The notes under the pieces: model-generated
Seen by the model: only the letters and a program-made list of their open reading frames with translations
Database searches by the model: none
Told to the model about the DNA's origin: nothing
Made by a program: the position numbers and the translations under genes
Source: Candidatus Aenigmatarchaeota archaeon
GTDB taxonomy: Archaea > Aenigmatarchaeota > Aenigmatarchaeia > PWEA01 > JACQIF01
Direction: 5' to 3'
NCBI GenBank assembly: GCA_016432325.1
Contig: CP066684.1
Span: 455,018 to 519,017, forward strand
Length of the DNA stretch: 64,000 nucleotides
In this document: piece after piece, positions 7,706 to 15,940 of the stretch
Layout: every line of letters starts with the position of its first letter
Numbering within the stretch: position 1 is the stretch's first letter

Positions 7706-8779
7706 TCACCCGTAAACAATCTTCTGCGCTATCTTCCGCGCCGCAGGCAGCCTCCTGTGGTGGCGCGCGAAGAACTTCTTCATCAGTTCGATTGTTACGG
7801 CCTTTAGCTCGCCTGTAAGGAGCTTCCCGGACGCGTACGACTCGCGCACGCGCTCGACCTTACTGTCCGAAGGCTCGAAATACTTCAGGAGCTGGAACGC
7901 AACGTCGACGTCCGGATTGCCCCCGTGCTTCCTGTGTTCGTCGACCGTATCACGTCCTCCTGAAAAGGCGTATTTCTTTATCTTCTGCTCCACGACCTCC
8001 GGAGTGTCGTCCAGATAGATTGCCGAGTTGGGGTCAGAAGAGGACATCTTCGAACTGGGCCCGCCGAGGGCCGGCACGTGTTTTACGTAAAGAGACGCGG
8101 GAGGCACGAAACCGTACGGAAGCCTCGCCGCAACGTCGCGCGTCGCGCGGATGTGCGGGTCCTGGTCCAGAGCCACAGGAACGATGCCTATTCGCGGCCC
8201 GTCGAGCTGAGGATATAGTATGTCAGCGAGTTGCAAAAAGACCGCGGCCATTTTTCCGGGGTTCAAGTGACCATAAATGGCACGGAACGCATTTTCCGTG
8301 AACTTCTTGCTTATCTCGAACGCCAGCTCGTAATAGCGCGCGGGCATGCGCGACTGCACGTAGACGCATTTCTTCGGCACGCCAAGGGCAAGCACGTGCG
8401 CGGCGTTTTCCAGCGCGTAACGCTTAGCCTCTTCCATCGTTTGTATGCGCTCGCGCGACACGTACGCGTCTATGTCCGCGACGGCAAAATACGTATCAGC
8501 GCCCTGCTTCTGGAAGAAACGGACGAAGTCGATTATGCTCATGTGGCCTATGTGCATGCGCCCTGAGGAGGCGATGCCTGTCATGCAGTACGTGCGTTTT
8601 CGCGTACGCAGCGCGTTCACAAATGCGTCAAAATCCCTGTGGGCCACTGCGATTCCGCGGCGGAAGTAGACGTGGTCCAGACGCTCGCGCGCGGACAGCG
8701 TCTTGATGCCGAACTCTGCGAAGAGATGTTCGTAGTCGCTCACGGCGTCGTTGCTCCACGGGTCCAGACGTTCTGCCAT
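7706..8779 (-). CDS. trpS: tryptophanyl-tRNA synthetase
   Basis: 357 aa class I aminoacyl-tRNA synthetase charging tRNA-Trp. It shows the archaeal TrpRS N-terminus (DPW...DYEHLFAEFG), the HIGH signature at about 76-79 (GRMHIGHMS) and the KMSSS loop at about 244-248 (SKMSSSDPNSAIYLDD). GIVPVALDQDPHIRATRDVA is typical of TrpRS rather than TyrRS. Length is normal for the short archaeal form. A TATA box (about 8800-8811) is followed by the ATG at leaderless spacing. Confidence 0.93.
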   Translation of the reverse strand: MAERLDPWSNDAVSDYEHLFAEFGIKTLSARERLDHVYFRRGIAVAHRDFDAFVNALRTRKRTYCMTGIASSGRMHIGHMSIIDFVRFFQKQGADTYFAVADIDAYVSRERIQTMEEAKRYALENAAHVLALGVPKKCVYVQSRMPARYYELAFEISKKFTENAFRAIYGHLNPGKMAAVFLQLADILYPQLDGPRIGIVPVALDQDPHIRATRDVAARLPYGFVPPASLYVKHVPALGGPSSKMSSSDPNSAIYLDDTPEVVEQKIKKYAFSGGRDTVDEHRKHGGNPDVDVAFQLLKYFEPSDSKVERVRESYASGKLLTGELKAVTIELMKKFFARHHRRLPAARKIAQKIVYG

Positions 8780-8826
8780 GGGTTAAGATGGGTTGTAGAG
8801 AGTATAAAAAGTGGGATGGGACGATG

Positions 8827-9345
8827 TCACTTCAGCACCTTCACTTCGATCGTGCAGGGCGTGGGCAGCTTGGCCGCGGCGCGCCACAGGGCTTCTCTGG
8901 CGACGGCTTCCTTATCCTTTGCAACGCGCGCGATTATCAGCGTCTGTCCGGCGCGCACGCGGGCCGCGAAACCGACAGGAGAACCGAACGAGCGCCGCAT
9001 GCCTTCCTGCAGGCGGTCAGCTCCTGCGCCTGTGGCCATGCTGTTTTCGCGCATCACGTGATAGGGGTAGGGGACTATTTTGAAGAAGTATGTGAGAGCG
9101 TTGTCGGCCAGATATTTGTTGGCGTTCGTGCGCGCGGCCTCAAGGGCGTTGTGGCGTATCTGGACGCTGCGCGAAGCGACGAGTGCGACCTCCATGTCGA
9201 ACGCGGCCTTCGAATCGCCGAACTGGAACTGCCTTATCTTCGGCTCCGGGACGCCCACGACGTACGATTTCTTCGGCACGCGCCTAGAGATGCGCGTGTA
9301 AGGGCGCTTCGGCTGCGTATAACATTTGGCCGGCCTGAGTGACAT
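8827..9345 (-). CDS. rpl10e: large-subunit ribosomal protein L10e (uL16)
   Basis: 172 aa. It has the classic L10e beginning (MSLRPAKCYTQPKRPYTR), FQFGDSKAAFDMEVALVA in the middle and a C-terminal domain with FGSPVGFAARV. The start at 9345 gives the family's standard N-terminus and lies downstream of a TATA box (about 9376-9386); a longer frame upstream is not conserved-looking. It binds 23S rRNA near the peptidyl-transferase centre. Confidence 0.94.
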   Translation of the reverse strand: MSLRPAKCYTQPKRPYTRISRRVPKKSYVVGVPEPKIRQFQFGDSKAAFDMEVALVASRSVQIRHNALEAARTNANKYLADNALTYFFKIVPYPYHVMRENSMATGAGADRLQEGMRRSFGSPVGFAARVRAGQTLIIARVAKDKEAVAREALWRAAAKLPTPCTIEVKVLK

Positions 9346-9497
9346 CAAAACACCTGCAGGGTTTGCGTGAGCCAACGTATTTAAGGCTTCCCAACCCGAG
9401 GACGGACGCCTAAAACGGGAGTTTTGAGGACGGAGCGCGGGAAACCGAAGCGCGCCCCGGAAGAGAACCATATAAACTTTGCCGCCTATACAATTCT

Positions 9498-10547
9498 ATG
9501 GCCATCGCATCGGCGCCCGGGAAAGCAATCTTGTTCGGCGAGCACTCCGTGGTATATCCGTCGCCATGGATGGATTCGCAGCCCCACAAGGCGCTGGCAG
9601 GCGCCATACAGGAACGGGTCTATGTCGAAGTCGTTCGGACAGATGACGGCGTGCTCAACGTCGGCACATCAATAGGCCTGCGCTGCACATCCCAGAAAAA
9701 AGAGCTCTACGAACTGGCTGTGAAGTTCAGAGAGGCGTTCGGAAGGCAGCCGCGAGACATTGCGGCCCTCAAGGCTCTTCACGAAAACGACGCGGATGGT
9801 CTGGCGCCGATAAAACTCATAGCGGCTCTGTCAGACATAGACGGCGCGCGCGTTTACGTGGGCAAGCCTCCAACAGCCGTCCCGGCCGGCGCGCACCTCG
9901 GCAGCAGCAGCGCGGCCTTCGCGGCTCTGGCCGGCGCTCTTCTCGAAACCAAGACCGCGTTCGATACGGGCAGTGTCAACGAGCTGACGCACGCCGGGGA
10001 TGCGCTCGTTCTAGGAGCGCCTTCTGGCATCGACAACACCGTCGTCTCGTACGGCGGAGCGGTCCTGTATACGAAATCAGACCCTTCAGTGGCCGGACGC
10101 ATCGACCGACTCAAAATAAACGGGCTGGAAATGGCCGTCGCGAACACAGGCATCGTGTCAAAAACAGGAGACATGGTTGCGAAGGTTCGCATGCGCCTGG
10201 AAGAGGACGCGAGCAAGATGGCCCTGATGGACCGGATAAACCAGATCGTGGCCGAAGGCTTTGACGCCCTGAACGGCGGGAACCTGACGAAGATAGGACA
10301 GCTCATGAACCAGAACCACGATATCCTCTCGAAGTTCGGACTTTCGATACCGCAGATTGAGACGGCGCGCGCGGTAGCACTGAACGCCGGCGCTTACGGA
10401 GCGAAAGGCACGGGCGCGTACGGAGGCGGCTGCGTCATCGCGGTGGCGGAGAATCCGCAGAAAATCGTCGACGCGTGGCGGGCGAAAGGACTGGACGCGT
10501 GGGTCACGAAATGGGGAGAAGCCGAAGGTGCGCGTGTCGAGGCCTGA
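9498..10547 (+). CDS. mvk: mevalonate kinase
   Basis: 349 aa GHMP kinase that phosphorylates mevalonate in isoprenoid biosynthesis. Motif 1 is ASAPGKAILFGEHSVVYP. Motif 2 is the ATP-binding loop GAHLGSSSAAFAAL. Motif 3 is GTGAYGGGCVIAV near the C-terminus. TATAAA at 9471-9476 is 26 nt before the ATG, so the mRNA is probably leaderless. It is followed after 36 nt by the decarboxylase gene of the same pathway, with a separate TATA-like box. Confidence 0.93.
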   Translation: MAIASAPGKAILFGEHSVVYPSPWMDSQPHKALAGAIQERVYVEVVRTDDGVLNVGTSIGLRCTSQKKELYELAVKFREAFGRQPRDIAALKALHENDADGLAPIKLIAALSDIDGARVYVGKPPTAVPAGAHLGSSSAAFAALAGALLETKTAFDTGSVNELTHAGDALVLGAPSGIDNTVVSYGGAVLYTKSDPSVAGRIDRLKINGLEMAVANTGIVSKTGDMVAKVRMRLEEDASKMALMDRINQIVAEGFDALNGGNLTKIGQLMNQNHDILSKFGLSIPQIETARAVALNAGAYGAKGTGAYGGGCVIAVAENPQKIVDAWRAKGLDAWVTKWGEAEGARVEA

Positions 10548-10583
10548 CCTTAATCTTAAATCCTTTCTTTTCTAACAACGCAT

Positions 10584-11615
10584 ATGAAAGCCACGGCCGT
10601 CGCTCCGTCGAATATCGCGTGGGTCAAGTACTGGGGACGCAGAAATGACGCGCTCGTCCTGCCGACGAACTCCAACTTCTCAATGACATTCGGCCCGACA
10701 AAAACCAATCCGGAGGGTATGCACACGACAACGACAGTCGAATTCTCAGACGCGTTTGATATGGACACCGTAATCATAGACGGGAAGGAAGCGGACAGAA
10801 ACGCATACGACCGCACTGTCGCGCACCTCAACATCATAAGAGGTTTGGCAGGCGTCAACTACAGATTCAAGATGGAATCACGAAACAACTTCCCATACGG
10901 AGCCGGCTTCGCTTCCAGCGCGTCCGGAGGCGCGGCCGAGGCGTACGCCGCGTCCGAAGCCCTGGGACTCAGGCTGAGCAAGGAGAAACTCTCCGTTCTC
11001 GCCAGACTATCGGGCTCCGGTTCTGCCGCACGCTCCGTGCACGGCGGATGGGTCATGTGGCAAAAGGGTGAACGCGAGGACGGCGAGGATTCTCACGCGA
11101 TTCGGGTGTTCGATGAGAACCACTGGCCAGACGTGCGTGTGCTGGCGACTGTCCTCGACGACAAAGTGAAGGGAGTCCGCTCGGCAGAAGGAATGAAGGA
11201 GAGCGTCGAGAGTTGCCCGTTGTACGCGCTATGGCCGTCAACGGCCGAAAGCGACCTGAAGAGGCTCATACCGGCCATAGAGAGGCGCGACTTCAGCACG
11301 GCTGGACTTATAGCCGAATATAACTGCAGGGCGCTCCACGCCATAATGCTGGCGACGCGGGAAGGCCCGAAGGACAGGCCTCTGATATACTTTGCCCCCG
11401 AGACCATAGCGTTGATGAAGCAAGTCCACGCATGGCGCGCGGAAGGGCTCGAGGCGTACTACACCATCGACGCCGGGCCTAACGTCAAGGTAATCTGCAT
11501 GAAAGAAGACGAAGCGACCCTGACAGATAGGCTCAAGTCTCTTCCCTTCGTGAAGAACGTTATTCCGACTCAACCAGGGCCAGGAGCGAGGCTCGCGGAT
11601 GAGCATCTGTTCTAG
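10584..11615 (+). CDS. mvaD: diphosphomevalonate or phosphomevalonate decarboxylase
   Basis: 343 aa GHMP-fold decarboxylase. Family features are SNIAWVKYWGRR at the N-terminus, the catalytic SGSAARSVHGG loop and DAGPNVK, whose Asp matches the catalytic Asp of the family. It gives isopentenyl diphosphate if the substrate is mevalonate 5-diphosphate, or isopentenyl phosphate if it is mevalonate 5-phosphate. With isopentenyl phosphate kinase 2.7 kb away and no phosphomevalonate kinase seen, the second (haloarchaeal-type) route is the better guess. Its stop overlaps a convergent small ORF by 4 nt. Confidence 0.9.
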   Translation: MKATAVAPSNIAWVKYWGRRNDALVLPTNSNFSMTFGPTKTNPEGMHTTTTVEFSDAFDMDTVIIDGKEADRNAYDRTVAHLNIIRGLAGVNYRFKMESRNNFPYGAGFASSASGGAAEAYAASEALGLRLSKEKLSVLARLSGSGSAARSVHGGWVMWQKGEREDGEDSHAIRVFDENHWPDVRVLATVLDDKVKGVRSAEGMKESVESCPLYALWPSTAESDLKRLIPAIERRDFSTAGLIAEYNCRALHAIMLATREGPKDRPLIYFAPETIALMKQVHAWRAEGLEAYYTIDAGPNVKVICMKEDEATLTDRLKSLPFVKNVIPTQPGPGARLADEHLF

Positions 11616-11725
11616 CTCCCGGTCGATGTGTAGACGCGCGCCGCGACAAATCCGGGTTTCTTCTTCTCCACTTGGAATTTCTTCCCAAGATTCCGCACAT
11701 CGATAACGACGTTCGACGTAGCCAT
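11612..11725 (-). CDS. possible 37-aa protein, unknown
   Basis: A short basic ORF (MATSNVVIDVRNLGKKF..., ending TSTGS) convergent with mvaD, sharing a CTAG stop overlap. A TTTAAAT box lies about 40 nt upstream. I do not recognise a family. The overlap geometry matches that of other genuine convergent genes in this window, which is the main support. Confidence 0.4.
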   Translation of the reverse strand: MATSNVVIDVRNLGKKFQVEKKKPGFVAARVYTSTGS

Positions 11726-11750
11726 CTTTTTATTCGCCCTGTCGAAATGT

Positions 11751-11918
11751 GTGGGCGTGGGCTCATTTAAAGTTGTTGAAGAGGCTGGCGGAGTCGCGTG
11801 CGCATCGTGCACAAGCAACGATGTCGTTCTTCTGACAGTAATGCCCATTTCTCCGAAGCACGCCAAAGAACGCTACGAATACGGCTGCACGTCCTGCGGA
11901 GATACGTTCACGGTTTAG
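11751..11918 (+). CDS. small zinc-ribbon protein
   Basis: 55 aa from GTG at 11751 (an in-frame GTG at 11757 is an alternative). Two CxxC knuckles about 30 residues apart (CASC and CTSC) form a zinc-ribbon signature; SPKHAKERYEYGCTSCG is typical of ribosomal or transcription-associated ribbons. TTTTTATT about 25 nt upstream supports a leaderless GTG start. The promoter region is shared with the divergent 37-aa ORF. The 3' end overlaps the convergent DHFR-fold gene by 11 nt. Specific role unknown. Confidence 0.6.
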   Translation: MGVGSFKVVEEAGGVACASCTSNDVVLLTVMPISPKHAKERYEYGCTSCGDTFTV

Positions 11919-12420
11919 ACACTCTGTAATGCAGTTGTATCAAGTTCTGGCCGAGTTTCTTCACGCCGAGCAATCTAAGCTTGGCCTCGAAGTTGTCGTC
12001 GGCGAACAATTTTACGCCGCGTCCGAAAACCAGAGGCTCCACGTCCAGTATTATTTCATATATCAACCCGGCCTTCATGAACGCGGCGTTCGCCACGCCT
12101 CCGCCTCCGATGAGCGCCGTTTTGAAACCCTTCTTTTTCAGAAGCGCGACTGCGGCCTTCGGGGTTTTGGCGTATGAAACACTACGTTCGTCTTTTCTGT
12201 GCCTGCGCGTCAGGACGACGATGAAGGGGTTGCCGATTTTTTTGAGCAGGCGTTCATCGCTTTTCATTAGTTCGTAGGTTCTCCTGCCGATAATCAGGTT
12301 CCCGAATCTTTTAACTATCCTTGCGTAACTGTTCCATTCTTCTTTCGACCACGGCGTCTCGCCGTCGGGCTTGGCCACGTAGCCGTTGGCCGTCATGGCC
12401 ATGTAGAGGATGAGCTTCAT
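11908..12420 (-). CDS. dihydrofolate-reductase-fold (RibD C-terminal-like) protein
   Basis: 170 aa. The N-terminus MKLILYMAMTANGYVAKPDG, the central FGNLIIGRRTYELM and GFKTALIGGGGVANAAFM are hallmarks of the DHFR/RibD-C family, which binds NADPH. The substrate cannot be told from sequence: riboflavin-type deaminated pyrimidine reductase, a DHFR substitute or another reductase are possible. TATA (TTTATATC, about 12440-12448) sits 20-28 nt before the ATG. Confidence 0.82.
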   Translation of the reverse strand: MKLILYMAMTANGYVAKPDGETPWSKEEWNSYARIVKRFGNLIIGRRTYELMKSDERLLKKIGNPFIVVLTRRHRKDERSVSYAKTPKAAVALLKKKGFKTALIGGGGVANAAFMKAGLIYEIILDVEPLVFGRGVKLFADDNFEAKLRLLGVKKLGQNLIQLHYRVSKP

Positions 12421-12501
12421 ACGTCTATTTCGCTACCCCGATATAAACACCCGCCTGTTATTTAGATTAACCACTCTCGGTGGTAGTACAGGCCGCGGTC
12501 C

Positions 12502-12519
12502 TTTCCACGCTTACCACCG
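12502..12519. repeat. 18-bp direct repeat, copy 1
   Basis: TTTCCACGCTTACCACCG, identical to 12604-12621, 102 bp apart. The two copies flank the main stem-loop element, as a duplicated target or tandem duplication would. Confidence 0.8.
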
Positions 12520-12603
12520 TGTACGAGAACCAAAGGTTCTCGGCATGTCGGAAACGTTTGCGTTTCCGTACACGGTGCATGAAACTGCCGTTTCATACCG
12601 CCT

Positions 12604-12621
12604 TTTCCACGCTTACCACCG
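12604..12621. repeat. 18-bp direct repeat, copy 2
   Basis: Identical to 12502-12519. Its 3' half forms part of the 14-bp palindrome at 12615-12628. Confidence 0.8.
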
Positions 12622-12665
12622 CGGTGGTCGAAAAAGCTTGACATTCCCGGCGCACCATAAACGGC

Positions 12666-12890
12666 ATGGATGCGACGCAACGACGCAGGAAGGTCCTTCT
12701 CAAGGCGTACGAGATGAACAACGGGCCGCAAAGCGGGGCGGCCCAGCTTACTCTGGACTACTACGCAGCGCTGAGCGCGCGACCGCACGGCTACCACGGC
12801 CCTCCGGAATGCCTGCTGTTTGACGTCCATCCGACGATATACTATCCGGCTTTCGTGGCACAACACGCGAAGGCAAATCTTATATACTAG
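12666..12890 (+). CDS. possible small protein, 74 aa
   Basis: ATG-initiated ORF (MDATQRRRKVLLKAYEMNNG...) just after the structured element and ahead of the VapB-like gene. No family recognised. Its last codons overlay the TATATA box of the next gene, as also happens at 7236-7248. It could be a real small gene or chance. Confidence 0.4.
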   Translation: MDATQRRRKVLLKAYEMNNGPQSGAAQLTLDYYAALSARPHGYHGPPECLLFDVHPTIYYPAFVAQHAKANLIY

Positions 12891-12902
12891 ATGTGATAAA
12901 AT

Positions 12903-13121
12903 ATGATACGTGATATAACTATGGACGGTCTGGCGAGGACGCGAAAGGTCGGGGGATCGCTTGTCGTGACCATACCCAAGGAGATAGTAAAGGAGGAAGG
13001 CCTGCGCGAGGGCGAACTCGTCAGGATAGACGTCAAGAGGCCTGTGACATCCGGTTTCGGCATCTTCAAAGGCGCGAAGCCTTTTTCCCAAAAGGAGGAG
13101 ATGAAGTGGCATGACGTCTAA
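12903..13121 (+). CDS. vapB: AbrB/VapB-type antitoxin
   Basis: 72 aa (alternative ATG at 12921). TRKVGGSLVVTIPKEIVKEEGLREGELVRIDV is the swapped-hairpin AbrB DNA-binding fold (shown here in parts: RKVGGSLVVTIPKEIV, then LREGELVRIDV). The C-terminus is the likely toxin-neutralising tail. TATATA at 12881-12886 drives it. It overlaps the PIN-domain gene by 11 nt, the usual layout for a toxin-antitoxin pair. Confidence 0.85.
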   Translation: MIRDITMDGLARTRKVGGSLVVTIPKEIVKEEGLREGELVRIDVKRPVTSGFGIFKGAKPFSQKEEMKWHDV

Positions 13122-13503
13122 GCTTGTCGTGGACACTCACGCGTGGATTGAGTACTTTCTCGGTTCCGAAGCGGGCGGTAAAGTGGCCGGTCTCGTCGAA
13201 AACGGCGGCCACGAGATTAGCACAAGCGTCATGACTATCGCCGAGATTACAAGCACGCTTAAGAGGCGCAACCTCGACGCGGACAGGGCGCTGCGCACCG
13301 TCTTGAGCCTTTCCGGCGTCTTCCAGATAGACACCGAGTTTGCCGCAGAAGCCGGCGTTCTGCACGCGGATGTCAGAAAGGACGTAAAAGATATTGGCCT
13401 CGCGGACATCTTCGTTCTGCTCACAGCGCGCAAGCTCGGCGCCAAGGTCGTGACAGGCGACCCTCATTTCAAGGGATTCAAGGAAGCGATGATGATAAGG
13501 TGA
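13111..13503 (+). CDS. vapC: PIN-domain ribonuclease toxin (VapC family)
   Basis: 130 aa. The acidic PIN residues are visible: LVVDTHAWIEYF (first Asp), MTIAEITSTL (Glu), GLADIFVLLTAR (Asp) and VVTGDPHFKGF (last Asp). The VapC fold cuts RNA (often tRNA or rRNA) in a Mg-dependent manner, and VapB blocks it. Overlap with the antitoxin gene implies coupling and autoregulation. Complete and apparently intact. Confidence 0.88.
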   Translation: MTSKLVVDTHAWIEYFLGSEAGGKVAGLVENGGHEISTSVMTIAEITSTLKRRNLDADRALRTVLSLSGVFQIDTEFAAEAGVLHADVRKDVKDIGLADIFVLLTARKLGAKVVTGDPHFKGFKEAMMIR

Positions 13504-13510
13504 ATTCGCC

Positions 13511-14143
13511 TCAGCCGCGGGCTTCCAGCCGTTCCATCCTGTCAATCAACAGCTGTGACCAGCTCTCGAACTTCTCCTTCTCCCCTGTTAACTCGTGCGG
13601 CTGCATGAATCTCAGTTCCCCTATTCCGGCTTCCCGGCGCAGGGCGACCTTCGGCTCGTCTACTTCAAGTATCCAGACGGTTCCGAAATGCACCTTCCCC
13701 ACCTCGTTTGAATCGTCGTTTATGAAGCAAACCAGTATCGGAGGCTTAAGCGGCCTGGCCTCGAGGCTTATTTCTTCCTCTATCTCGCGCCATACGGCCT
13801 TGAGAAGGAATTCCGGTTTGTCCTTGGAACCCACCAGCGCCCTCTGTTCCAGGTCGCGGGCATTGACGTGGCCGCCTATGCCTATGGAATGCTTGCTCTT
13901 GAGCCGCTCCTCCTGTCCGCGCGGCGTTCGCCTGTAGGCGAGGTAGCTTTTGCCGCACTTCACTATTGCGTACACGACTATCTGCTTCAGGCTGGCGTCT
14001 GTTTCGGCCTGGCTCCTCGGCACGAAACGGGTGCTTTCCTGGACCTGTTGCCAAAGGTCGCTGTCGTAGAATACGCTATCGTTGCGTCGCCCGATAAGGG
14101 AACTCGCGAAACACGCCACCATCTCTTCCAAATGCCCCACCAT
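13511..14143 (-). CDS. Nudix-like phosphohydrolase with long N-terminal region
   Basis: 210 aa from ATG 14143, chosen because a TTATATAAT box (14163-14171) lies 24 nt upstream; an in-frame ATG at 14206 would precede the promoter. The core contains HSIGIGGHVN and AVWREIEEEI, a Nudix-box-like pattern with an insertion between the Gly and the REUxEE part, as in the MutT-type predicted phosphoesterase group (COG4112-like). The substrate is unknown. The gene converges on vapC with a 7-nt gap. Confidence 0.75.
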   Translation of the reverse strand: MVGHLEEMVACFASSLIGRRNDSVFYDSDLWQQVQESTRFVPRSQAETDASLKQIVVYAIVKCGKSYLAYRRTPRGQEERLKSKHSIGIGGHVNARDLEQRALVGSKDKPEFLLKAVWREIEEEISLEARPLKPPILVCFINDDSNEVGKVHFGTVWILEVDEPKVALRREAGIGELRFMQPHELTGEKEKFESWSQLLIDRMERLEARG

Positions 14144-14266
14144 CGAAACGTTGAACAATCTGTTATATAATCTTACCTTCAGGATTTGCTTGTCGCGGGC
14201 GACCACCGGCTTATATTAAACGGTGCCTTTATGGTAGCCGCTCTTGGGCGACTCGGTGTGGTATGG

Positions 14267-15058
14267 ATGAAAGGCCTTTACGTTCTCAAACTCGGCGGCT
14301 CGCTCGTTACTGACAAATCCTCGGCAGAACCGAAGCTGGCTCCTGACGCGCTGTTGAAGAGACTCTCGGCCGAGATACGCGACTTCTGCGCGGACGGAGC
14401 GAGCCTTATCGTCGTGCACGGCGCGGGCTCTTACGGCCATCCTCTGGCGAAAAGCAGCGGCATACACGAAGGCATCAGGACCAAGGACCAGCTCGTGGCG
14501 TTCGCCGAAACCCAGAAGCAGGTGAACGAGCTTGCAGTCAACGTCGCCGGTTACCTCATCAGAGCCGGCGTTCCTGCGATGCCTGTTCAGGCGTCGGCCT
14601 CGGCCGTGATGAACTCGGGGAAGCTCGAAAAGATGGACGTTGACGTAATAAGAGATCTTCTCGACATCGGCATGGTCCCGCTTCTATACGGAGTACCTGC
14701 TTACGACAGAACGAACGGTTGTTCGATATTGTCAGGAGACGAGATAGCGCCTTACCTTGCCCGCGCGCTTCAGGCAAAACTCATCGTCCACGCGTCCGAT
14801 ACAGACGGCATCTTCACCGCGGACCCGAGAAAGGACAAGAGCGCGACGCTCATAGAGCTTGTAACGCGCGACAACCTCGGCGAAGTGCGCAAGTCTCTTT
14901 CAGGCTCGTCGCACGTTGACGTGAGCGGCGGCGCGGAGCGCAAGGTCATGGAGCTCTTCAACTTCGGCGTCGAGTCGTGCATAGTCAACGGCTTCACCGA
15001 GGGCAACATATTGCGAGCACTGAGAGGCGAGCGCGTCGGGACGCGGATAGTTCCGTGA
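14267..15058 (+). CDS. ipk: isopentenyl phosphate kinase
   Basis: 263 aa amino-acid-kinase fold. The N-terminal LYVLKLGGSLVTDK and VVHGAGSYGHPLA (with the His diagnostic of IPK within GAGSYGH) match the enzyme that converts isopentenyl phosphate to IPP. Later motifs include the GDEIAPYLA region and HASDTDGIFTADPR. Start at 14267 is chosen over in-frame 14186 and 14231 because TTATATTAAA at 14211-14220 puts the transcript start near 14240. It completes a mevalonate route with mvk and mvaD. Confidence 0.9.
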   Translation: MKGLYVLKLGGSLVTDKSSAEPKLAPDALLKRLSAEIRDFCADGASLIVVHGAGSYGHPLAKSSGIHEGIRTKDQLVAFAETQKQVNELAVNVAGYLIRAGVPAMPVQASASAVMNSGKLEKMDVDVIRDLLDIGMVPLLYGVPAYDRTNGCSILSGDEIAPYLARALQAKLIVHASDTDGIFTADPRKDKSATLIELVTRDNLGEVRKSLSGSSHVDVSGGAERKVMELFNFGVESCIVNGFTEGNILRALRGERVGTRIVP

Positions 15059-15151
15059 GGTCGACGACGCAACGTTTCTGAAGATTCTTATACTGTTTCC
15101 GCCCAATAGGCGCAGGCGAGCCTTTGCCCGACGGCGCCGCTCGTCCCGTTT

Positions 15152-15940
15152 GTGATACGCATGTCCGGCGACATCATAGAGTTCATTTCCGAACACGGCG
15201 TGGAAATCGCTCTCGTATTGATAGGCCTCTGGGTCGTTTACTCCATATTCCAGCCCATAGACGTGTTCAACGAGGAACGTTCGGTCGAAGGGGCGGCGAC
15301 GAACTTGACGAATGCGATTAACGAGGTTTACCTGTGCGGAACTGGACAGGGGAAGGAAGGGTGCGCGACGACAAAAGAGTTTATCGTTTCGATGCCGCAG
15401 AAGAATGCTTTTGAAGGGGGTTCTAGGGATCCGAGATGGGTTGTTTATTGGAAGAGGGACCCTGCAAACGTACACGAACCGGGTGATACTAACCGAGTCG
15501 GCGGACCAGACGATGAATTCATTCGTGTAAGTACTCTTGCCTGTCAGGTTCAATTCCCGCCCGTTGCGGCCCAATGCGGTCCTGGGGGGACAAAGGGCGC
15601 ATGTTACGGCGCATACGAAAGAGAGAATCTCGAACAGAAGCCTCTCGCCGCCGCCAAGGAGGAAAACTGGGACGGTGTCAGAAACTTCTGGTTGGCCAGC
15701 CCTTGTTGGGCAAAGATGGAGGCCTACTGGGATGAAGGAAGGGAACAGGTCGGGTTAAGATTCGTTGAAAATCTGCGCCCCGATGGAAAGTACAGCTACT
15801 GCTGTGACGAGAATCCTGAAGCCATTGCGGCGTTCTGTAAATTGGAGACATTTGAAAGCAACTGGCCAGAGAAAGGAAAAGCATTCCAAGACGGCGGTAG
15901 GAGCAAAGAGCCGCTGAATGGCTGCGATTACACGGATTAG
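15152..15940 (+). CDS. Cys-rich membrane-anchored protein, unknown
   Basis: 262 aa from GTG 15152 (ATG 15161 possible). One N-terminal TM helix (about 16-35, VEIALVLIGLWVVYSIF) precedes a hydrophilic domain with about ten Cys (including CGTGQGKEGC, AACQ-type and YCC segments), suggesting an extracytoplasmic disulfide-bonded domain. TTCTTATACTG (about 15083-15093) is the likely promoter. It converges with the next gene with a 4-nt stop overlap. No family recognised. Confidence 0.6.
   Translation: MIRMSGDIIEFISEHGVEIALVLIGLWVVYSIFQPIDVFNEERSVEGAATNLTNAINEVYLCGTGQGKEGCATTKEFIVSMPQKNAFEGGSRDPRWVVYWKRDPANVHEPGDTNRVGGPDDEFIRVSTLACQVQFPPVAAQCGPGGTKGACYGAYERENLEQKPLAAAKEENWDGVRNFWLASPCWAKMEAYWDEGREQVGLRFVENLRPDGKYSYCCDENPEAIAAFCKLETFESNWPEKGKAFQDGGRSKEPLNGCDYTD

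Larger units (their letters stand above)
12468..12630 (+). ncRNA. structured intergenic element, possible ncRNA or structured leader
   Basis: This intergenic stretch is dense with inverted repeats. In order: ACCAC/GTGGT hairpin (12471-12485); a 10-bp stem CACCGTGTAC / GTACACGGTG (12515-12524 with 12568-12577) enclosing hairpins GAGAACC-aaa-GGTTCTC and GGAAACG-tttg-CGTTTCC joined by GGCATGTC; a 7-bp hairpin at 12579-12596; and a perfect 14-bp palindrome ACCACCGCGGTGGT (12615-12628). The near-symmetric TATA box at 12440-12448 could also drive plus-strand transcription from about 12470. Strand is uncertain because the structure is nearly reverse-symmetric. A related two-hairpin module lies inside the tRNA-Arg intron near 61 kb. 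Confidence 0.5.

Noticed and set aside
12440-12660. A tRNA gene with introns at the 12.5-kb structured element, as at 61 kb
   Set aside because: I tried both strands; no acceptor/T-arm/D-arm set pairs up, and no TTCRANY-type loop with a matching stem is present.
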